A stretch of 64,000 bases of DNA, taken from assembly GCA_030762935.1 (NCBI GenBank), contig CM060892.1:87116827-87180826 (forward strand), given 5' to 3'. Below the pieces are notes generated by a model. The model was not told the DNA's origin, made no database searches, and saw only the letters and a program-made list of their open reading frames with translations. Each line of letters starts with the position of its first letter. Within the stretch, counting starts at the first letter, position 1. This document shows, piece after piece, positions 58,026 through 64,000 of the stretch. Both the position numbers and the translations under genes were made by a program. Source of the stretch: Hymenopus coronatus. Lineage: Eukaryota; Arthropoda; Insecta; Mantodea; Hymenopodidae.

Positions 58026-58417
58026 TTTCTTTTAGAAATTGAAACATATCTCTGACGTTTTAACAGCATAAAATATACATAGCAATAATTAAAATGATAT
58101 AAAATTCCAAACATTAAACCTAAAATGCTTATTCTTTTTGTATTTTTTCTACTGTGTGGTTTGGAAACTGTGGGAAATTAACTGAACTCTATCGATCTCT
58201 ATTATTGGGTGCAAACCTGTTGAGTCATGAGGGGTGAGCATTACTTCTGAGCTAAGGAATAGCAGGGCTGCGATGTTGTGTCATACTGAAGTACATCTTG
58301 CCGCTTGTAAAACTCATGCGCAATACCATGTGCGCTCATTCGTATTTCATATTACACAAAAGCAACAAGCAGGTAAAAACATAGACGACATTTTGCTAAT
58401 TACGTATTATAGATAAA
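58026..58417. other. Unassigned spacer
   Basis: A 60-codon open frame at 58234 has no motif. Nothing else recognised. Confidence 0.45.
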
Positions 58418-59394
58418 AAATCTGATGTGTTCCATTTACATGAATTTCTCTACATTTCTGCAAGAAATTATTTTTAAAAGGCTTGTGCTTCTAATCACTT
58501 CATGCTAATCGAGAAAAAATTAGCATAAATAGTTTATTACTTGCTTCCTTGTAACTAGAAGCGAAATAAGGGAGTACCATAGCTTAAAGTGATAGTCAAA
58601 AGCTGACTGCTATGATATTAAAGTCCTTTGTTTGTATGGACAGAAGTTGACAAATTCCTGTATGAGAAAAGTATGAGTTTTTTAAAGTTGAATCCAAAAA
58701 CAATGAATATCTCAAAACAATCAACTCCACGAAACTATCACTTTAACCTATGTCTATAACTATAAATTTCAAAAGCTGGTTGCTATGACATTAAAGTCCT
58801 TTGTTTATATGGATAGAAGTTGACAAATTCCTTTATGAGAAATGTATGAGTTTTTTAAAGTTGAATCCAAAAACAAGGAATATCTCAAAAACAATCAACT
58901 TCACGAAAATGATGTATATAACATAAATTGTGTGTTTTAACGTGCTCTACATTTTTGAGTGGCAAGTTTTTGTCCATTTCTTCCGGTTTAGCAACTATGC
59001 AAAGTTCCGTAAAATTCATCCAGGATAAAGTAGTCTTCAGAAGCTATCCTCAGAAAATTCAAGATATACATTTTATTTGTGAGGTAAATATCTTTAATAT
59101 ACAATATTTTGATCAAAATCGTTAGTCATTTTTGAGAAATTCAAACTTTTCGAAAAATGTTCCATGTAAAGGTTAATTGGAGGTGGGGGGACTTTCTTGA
59201 AAATCTTCATGTCGCATCCTTGGAAAATACCAAGTTTGGTATTCAACGGTCTTTTCGCTTTTGAGCTATGCTGTCCACAGACACACACAGAACCTTTTTC
59301 TGAAAATCCTTTTTTTGGATTCAGGGGGTCTCAAAAGATGTATTTCCGGTGAAATCTGGTATCGAATTTTTGGGTATTATATACCTCCTCTATT

Positions 59395-59396
<2 letters not shown>
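58418..59396 (-). repeat. PHR copy, reverse, with internal tandem duplication
   Basis: Starts TCTGATGTGTTCCATTTACA. A segment is duplicated with a period of about 173 bp (from AGCTGACTGC at 58601 and AGCTGGTTGC at 58774). Body continues to TTTCCGGTGAAATCTGGTAT. The palindrome is replaced by (CA)n at 59398. Confidence 0.88.

Positions 59397-59397
<1 letters not shown>

Positions 59398-59429
<32 letters not shown>
59398..59429. repeat. (CA)n microsatellite
   Basis: About 16 CA units at the broken head end of a reverse PHR. Confidence 0.95.
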
Positions 59430-59430
<1 letters not shown>

Positions 59431-59446
59431 TCACTCTCACATATAT

Positions 59447-59578
59447 AGTTCCAGACTGAGGGGGATGGGGAATAATTCCGGTTAAGAAAAATTCCCCGAT
59501 CTAGCGTGGATTCTAACCCGGAACCTCTTGGTGAAAAGTCAGCTCACTGATCACCCCGACCACGGAGGCAGTCAGCAA
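59447..59578 (-). mobile_element. tRNA-like SINE fragment, family G
   Basis: Minus strand: CCTCCGTGGTCGGGGTGATC (A-box-like), CAAGAGGTTCCGGGTTAGAA (B-box-like), then GGGGAATTTTTCTTAACCGG. Seen only once in this window. Confidence 0.5.
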
Positions 59579-59579
59579 A

Positions 59580-59898
59580 TCGTTTGCAGCAGTGAATACA
59601 AGGCTTTTGTTGAGCTAATATAGATATTTGCTATTATATATAAATCATGAAAACAGAAAGTTTATACAGGATAGAAATTGAACGGGAAATCCAAGAACGA
59701 AGATATGACCCTGTTATAATTCTAGTAAGCTTAAAACTGACAGTACAGAAGAACAAGAGGAAAATTTCAAGAAGTGAGGAAAACTCAACCACTCTTTGTT
59801 TTAAACATTCTGGTCATATAATAAGTACACGGAACGGCCATAAGTTTGCACATGTTGAGACCTCTTATTTATTTTTAAATTTTAGAAAGCTTTCATAG
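59580..59898. other. Unassigned sequence
   Basis: An 83-codon plus-strand open frame (59647-59898) has a Lys/Glu-rich but unrecognised product and no splice or promoter support. I do not call it a gene. Confidence 0.45.
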
Positions 59899-60240
59899 TT
59901 GGCTCTATAGCTCAGTCCTAGGGGTTCTGAGTTCGATTCCCGGCTGGGAGATTGGGAATTTTTCTCTAGTGCATACTGTTCCCTGTTCTCCCAGTGTCTA
60001 GAAGTATGAAAGAGAGCTTAAATGTTTATGTGCTCTAATGAATAAAATTAAAGAAAATAGAAACGAGTTAACATCATTGCCAATAAATAAATATGTTCCA
60101 TAGCGAAATCCCGCCGATAAGACCAAGAAGCTAAAAGGCAGAGTATAGTTAAAAAAAAAAAAAAAGGCTTGACAGCGAAGAAAAGGACACGCTGATAGTC
60201 TCCTTTATGAGCTGAGTATAGTGCGTCCATAGTACATTTT
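59899..60240 (+). mobile_element. tRNA-derived SINE, family E
   Basis: Head TTGGCTCTATAGCTCAGTCC (A-box-like) with B box TGAGTTCGATTCCCGGC, body with CCAGTGTCTAGAAGTATGAA and ATCCCGCCGATAAGACCAAG, and an A15 run at about 60150-60166. The sequence past the A run (to about 60235) may be flank or tail. Confidence 0.7.
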
Positions 60241-60294
60241 ACAATGCCAATTCATTAAAAAATTATAAGAAAGTTTAGTACTAATAAAGTGTTT

Positions 60295-60408
60295 ACTCAT
60301 GTTTTAATTTATTTTAAGACTGCAGAAAAAAGTTTTCTGGTAATTTCAAAACAACTCATGTTTTAATTTATTTTAAGACTCCAGAAAAAAGTTTTCTGGT
60401 AGTTCAGG
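60295..60408. repeat. 59-bp tandem duplication, two units
   Basis: ACTCATGTTTTAATTTATTT opens both units (60295 and 60354). They differ at a few bases near their ends (GACTGCAG versus GACTCCAG). Confidence 0.9.
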
Positions 60409-60888
60409 CTAAAAAATTGAAAAGGCCCTCTTATGCCTATATCGGTTACGTGTACCACCTTCCACTATCTAAAAAGTCTCTGACCAAAGAATAAAGCGCT
60501 TAATAATATTCCCTGAAAGCAAAAATTGAATTAATTTGTCTTTACTTGTGTGCATGATTATTAATTACAACTTTATAAAATGTGATATATAATATATGCT
60601 TAAATACGATTTAGAAAATACGCTGCATGTTATCGACATCATTTTCAACAAGCCTAATCGGTAATAAAGTATAAATTTTCATAATTTGTTCATTCATATT
60701 TTTAAATGTCACCAATACAAGCTTATAAGCATAAGGTGCAAAAAGTTTCAGTTAACTCGAACAAGTATTGTAAAGAAATGATTTTACATGTGAATTTAAG
60801 GTTAAGTTTCTGAACAAAAATTGGGTTGCTGGGAACGGTTTTTGTTTTCTTTTTCTTACGCCCAGTCCACTAAAGCTTCAGAATTTAA
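60409..60888. other. Unassigned AT-rich spacer
   Basis: No feature recognised. Confidence 0.5.
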
Positions 60889-61620
60889 AAAAATCTGATG
60901 TTAACCATTCACATGACTTTCTCTATATCCCTGCAACAAATTATTCTTAAAAAGCTTATACTTCTATTTACTTTATGCTAATCAGAAAAAATCAGCAGAA
61001 ATAGTTTTATTACTTGCTTCCTTGTAAGTAGAACCGAAATAAGGGACTACCATAGGTTAAAGTGATAGTCAAAAGCTGGTTGCTATGTTAATGAAGTTCC
61101 TTTGTTTATATGGATAGGAGTTAACAAGTTCCTGTATGAGAAAAGTATAGGTTTTTCATAGCAGAAACCAAAAATAAGGAATGTCTCAAAAACGACGAAC
61201 TCCACGAAAAAAATGTATATAACATAAATTGTGTGTTTTAACGTGCTCTACATTTTTTCTGTAGTAAAATACGGTTTAGCAGTTATTCAAAATTCAGTAA
61301 AATTCATCCAGAATAAACTACTCTTCGGAGGCTATTCCCAGAAAATTCAAGATATACATTTTATTTGTCAGGTAAATATGTTTAATATACAGCATTTTAA
61401 TCAAAATCGTTAGAGCAATTTTTGAGAAAATCAAAATTTTCGAAAAAAGTTCCATGTAAAGGGTAGCTGGGGGTGGGAGGATTTTTCTCAAAATCGTCAT
61501 GTCGCATACCTGGAAGATACTAAACTTAAATACCAAGTTTGGTATTTTACCGACTTTTCGTTTTTGAGTTATCGTGTTCACAGACACACGGACACACACA
61601 TAGTGCATATAGAGAAATTA
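60889..61620 (-). repeat. PHR copy, reverse, deleted between microsatellite and palindrome
   Basis: TCTGATGTTAACCATTCACA start, full body, then CACAGACACACGGACACACA joins directly to TAGTGCATATAGAGAAATTA, the last half of the palindrome. The conserved CCGGTGAAATC block is lost. Confidence 0.88.
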
Positions 61621-62122
61621 AAAATTCTACAGGAAGATAGCACAATTTTTGCTCATTATTATTTGCCAGTGTAAAGTAGTTACCACGTTGGTATAGCTAG
61701 GATTCAATAACAAGCATTTATCGAACCTTAAGTTCGTGTTCCGTTAAATGTTTGTATGCATCTACAATCCTCTCATTAGTGCTATAATTTCTTATACTAT
61801 TATGAAACAGGCATAAACTGGTAGTACAAACTACGAGAGGTGATCTAAATCATTTAATTTTGGTCAATGAGGGAGGCATGAGGTATTACTCCATTGGCTA
61901 TTTCTAGCACTCAGAATCTAGAGATTTCTTGTTATGCTCCTTGTCAAAAAGTAGGCACACACCACCGTGAAATTAGTTATTGGAATTAACGCGAGATGAT
62001 AGAACCTACTTAAGTTTAACAAATACTCAAAATCGCACATTCTCTATTCTATCGGTCAACTCCCTTTTTGGTGCCATTCACCATTGTAGAGAGGGAAAGA
62101 AAGAGCAACGGTCCTTTTTCTA
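61621..62122. other. Unassigned spacer
   Basis: No feature recognised. Confidence 0.45.
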
Positions 62123-62124
62123 AA

Positions 62125-62811
62125 AATCTGATGTGCTCTACTCTCTGACTTTCTCAATCAGTTTTGCAAACACACTGTTGTTACAAAAGATTATTCTTCT
62201 ATCCACCTCTACCTTCTAACTACCAGACTAATCGAGATCAACATTAGCAGAAATGGTTTAATTACTTATTTCCTTATAAGGAAAAAGGAAATAAGGAAAT
62301 ACCCTGGGCTAAAGCGACACCCAAATCATATAAAAGGCGTCACATACGATGAAATTAAAATTAGATTCTCTTTTCATGACCAAGAGTAAAACAAAGGAGA
62401 TGTGAAAGAATGGCGAGTTCCCATTTGAGAAAAGTATACATTGAAACCGATAAAAACAATAATGGTGAAATCCACAGAAATGTGACATAAATTGTGCATT
62501 TTAACGACATCCTCTTTTTGTGTGCAGTAAGTTATTGTCTAATCTCTTATGGTTTACCAGTAATGCAACAGTCATCCAGAGTGAGGAGGTTTTCACAGGA
62601 TTCAAGATATCATTTTAATTGTCATTTAAATATCTTTAATACACGATATTTTAATCAAAACCATTAGTGCCATTTTTGATAAAATCAAAAACTTTCGAAA
62701 GTTTTTCCATAAAAAGGGTAGTTTGAGCGAAGAATTTTCTTGAAAATCTTTGTGTGGCATCCTTGAAAGATGCTGAAAAAGTTTTTTTTTTAAACGGACT
62801 TTTCGTTTTTA
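62125..62811 (-). repeat. PHR copy, reverse, truncated at the head side
   Basis: TCTGATGTGCTCTACTCTCT start. Body to GGACTTTTCGTTTTT at 62795-62811, where it meets a forward head directly. Confidence 0.85.
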
Positions 62812-63945
62812 CTTTCTCTACACGTGCTATGTACATGGTATATACAGAAGGTATTGTATTTCACCCAAAAATTCGATACCGAAATGTCACCAGAAATACG
62901 TGTTTTAGAGTCCCCTGAATAAAAAAAAGCATTTTAGAAAAAGATATGCGTGTGTCTATGAACACGATAACTCAAAAGTGAAGAGTCGGTAAAATACCAA
63001 AGTTGGTATTTTAGTTTAGTATCTTCCAAGGATGCGACATGAAGATTTTGAGAACTCCCTGGTCAAAAACTACCTTTTACATAGAAAACATTTCAAAATT
63101 TTTGATTTTCTCAAAAATGGCTTTAACGGTTTTGGATTAAAATGCCGTGTACTAAAGATATTTATACGACAGATAAAATATACATACATTTTAAGTTTTC
63201 TGGAAATAGCCTCTGAAGAACTCTTTATACTAGATGAATTTAGGTGAATTTTTCATAAACTACAACAGCTAGGCGAAAACTTACTATCCAAAAATTGTAG
63301 AACTCGCTAAAACACATAATTTACGTCATACACATGTTTTAGTAGAATTGACCGTTTCCGAGATAATCCTTGTCAGTGGTTTCAGTTTTAAAATAGTTAA
63401 AAAGTTTCTCGTATTGGAATTTGTCAACTCCGGGCCATGCAGTGAAATAGATTTCAGTCGCATGGCAACCGGCTTTTAAAATTAACTGTTTTAGCCCAAT
63501 GTGCGTCATTATTTTCCTTCTGCTTACAAGAAAAGAAAAAAATGGCGGTTTATTTATGGACCTCTTTAACTGCTGTGGTTCTCTGCGTTCCATTCTACAT
63601 TAGGCGTCAAACACAAATTAATTTTGCCCAGAGATTCTTTTACGTGCCGTAAATCTACGACACGGGGCCAACGGCTTTACTTCCCTTCCGAAGGAAGCCA
63701 TGCTAAGGATCCATTACGAAAAAAATCCATTGTCCTCCGCCGGGTTTAAGTGCGACCTTGGCTATATGAAGTTTACATGGTAACCATTTCACCACCGAGA
63801 GCGACTACTTATAAGAAAGCAAGTAATAAGACAATTTCTGCAAATTGTATCTCGATTAGCATGAAGTGGATAGAATTTTCAACAATAATTTGTTTGAAAC
63901 GATGTAGAAAAAGTCATGTGTATGAACCACATAATATTTTTAGTT
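62812..63945 (+). repeat. PHR copy, forward, full length, with a nested SINE
   Basis: Head TACTTTCTCTACACGTGCTA / TGGTATATACAGAAGGTATT, conserved block, almost no dinucleotide tract, complete body, and tail GTCATGTGTATGAACCACAT. Interrupted at about 63545-63805 by a family-C SINE. Confidence 0.93.
63548..63805 (-). mobile_element. tRNA-derived SINE, family C, nested in a PHR
   Basis: Minus strand: CTCTCGGTGGTGAAATGGTT head, CTTCCTTCGGAAGGGAAGTA core, GTTAAAGAGGTCCATAAATA tail. CTTACAAGAAAAG before and CTTATAAGAAAGC after look like a diverged target-site duplication. The PHR body resumes immediately. Confidence 0.88.
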
Positions 63946-63952
63946 AAGCTGT

Positions 63953-63955
<3 letters not shown>

Positions 63956-63983
<28 letters not shown>
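63956..63983. repeat. (CA)n microsatellite
   Basis: About 14 CA units just beyond the PHR tail, at the right edge of the window. Confidence 0.95.
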
Positions 63984-63987
<4 letters not shown>

Positions 63988-64000
63988 ACACAGATATGTT

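Noticed and set aside
10669..60240. tRNA genes, because A and B boxes are present at several places
   Set aside because: Heads lack a consistent cloverleaf, are fused to SINE bodies, recur in many copies and are often flanked by target-site duplications.
6806..63945. PHR as a Helitron (reverse copies start TC and have a hairpin near one end)
   Set aside because: No CTRR terminus after the hairpin, no consistent A/T insertion site and no Rep/helicase coding sequence. The palindrome is much longer than a Helitron hairpin.
1..64000. CRISPR array or prokaryotic operons
   Set aside because: No short regularly spaced direct repeats with unique spacers and no tightly packed genes. Introns, SINEs and mariners show a eukaryotic nuclear genome.

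Overview
This is nuclear DNA from a large, repeat-rich animal genome, most likely an insect or another arthropod. The evidence is AT-rich intergenic DNA, exons with GT/AG introns, mariner, Tc1, hAT, Penelope-like and LINE relics, several tRNA-derived SINE families with target-site duplications, and long microsatellites. There are no bacterial operons or CRISPR arrays. A cockroach-like genome is a guess from general repeat character only; nothing here identifies the species.

One cellular gene can be supported. It lies on the minus strand as three consecutive exons: 29549-24173 (5.4 kb, open throughout), 19988-19848 and 13730-13549. All have consensus splice sites and their phases match (0/1, 1/1, 1/0). 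The giant exon encodes about 1,790 residues rich in Lys, Glu, Asp, Thr, Ser and Val, with a degenerate repeat of roughly 40-50 residues. The two small exons encode helical sequence that could be spectrin-like. The start and end of the gene lie outside what I can resolve. A nesprin/Msp300-type giant cytoskeletal protein is my best guess, at low confidence.

The dominant feature is a non-coding repeat family I call PHR (palindrome-headed repeat; my label). A full copy is about 0.85-1.0 kb. In forward (F) orientation it has: an imperfect 42-bp palindromic head (arms ACTTTCTCTA / TAGAGAAAGT around TATGTACATA); a short conserved block containing TTCACCGGAAATACATGTTT; a variable GT-rich microsatellite; a conserved AT-rich body; and a tail with TGTAGAGAAAGTCATGTG followed by GGAACACATCAGATTTT. 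About 25-30 full or partial copies in both orientations fill roughly a third of the window, often abutting head-to-head, head-to-tail or as stub-plus-inverted-copy composites. Reverse copies (R) are reported on the minus strand.

Layout: 1-1.55 kb, featureless; 1.57-3.1 kb, a Penelope-like relic with a 166-bp inverted end; 3.1-6 kb, mostly unassigned; 6-13.3 kb, PHR copies and SINEs; 13.5-29.5 kb, the gene, its introns holding a Tc1 element, PHRs, SINEs, a 40-bp minisatellite and a 424-bp compound tetranucleotide microsatellite; 29.7-32.4 kb, two mariner elements; 32.6-43 kb, PHRs and SINEs around an AT-rich 2-kb stretch; 43-45.5 kb, a degenerate hAT element; 45.7-49.6 kb, SINEs and LINE remnants; 49.6-52.2 kb, unassigned; 52.4-53.9 kb, a third mariner with a nested SINE; 54-64 kb, a dense PHR field.

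No mobile element here has an intact transposase or reverse transcriptase. PHR, SINE and transposon insertions are nested in one another, so their relative ages can be read.
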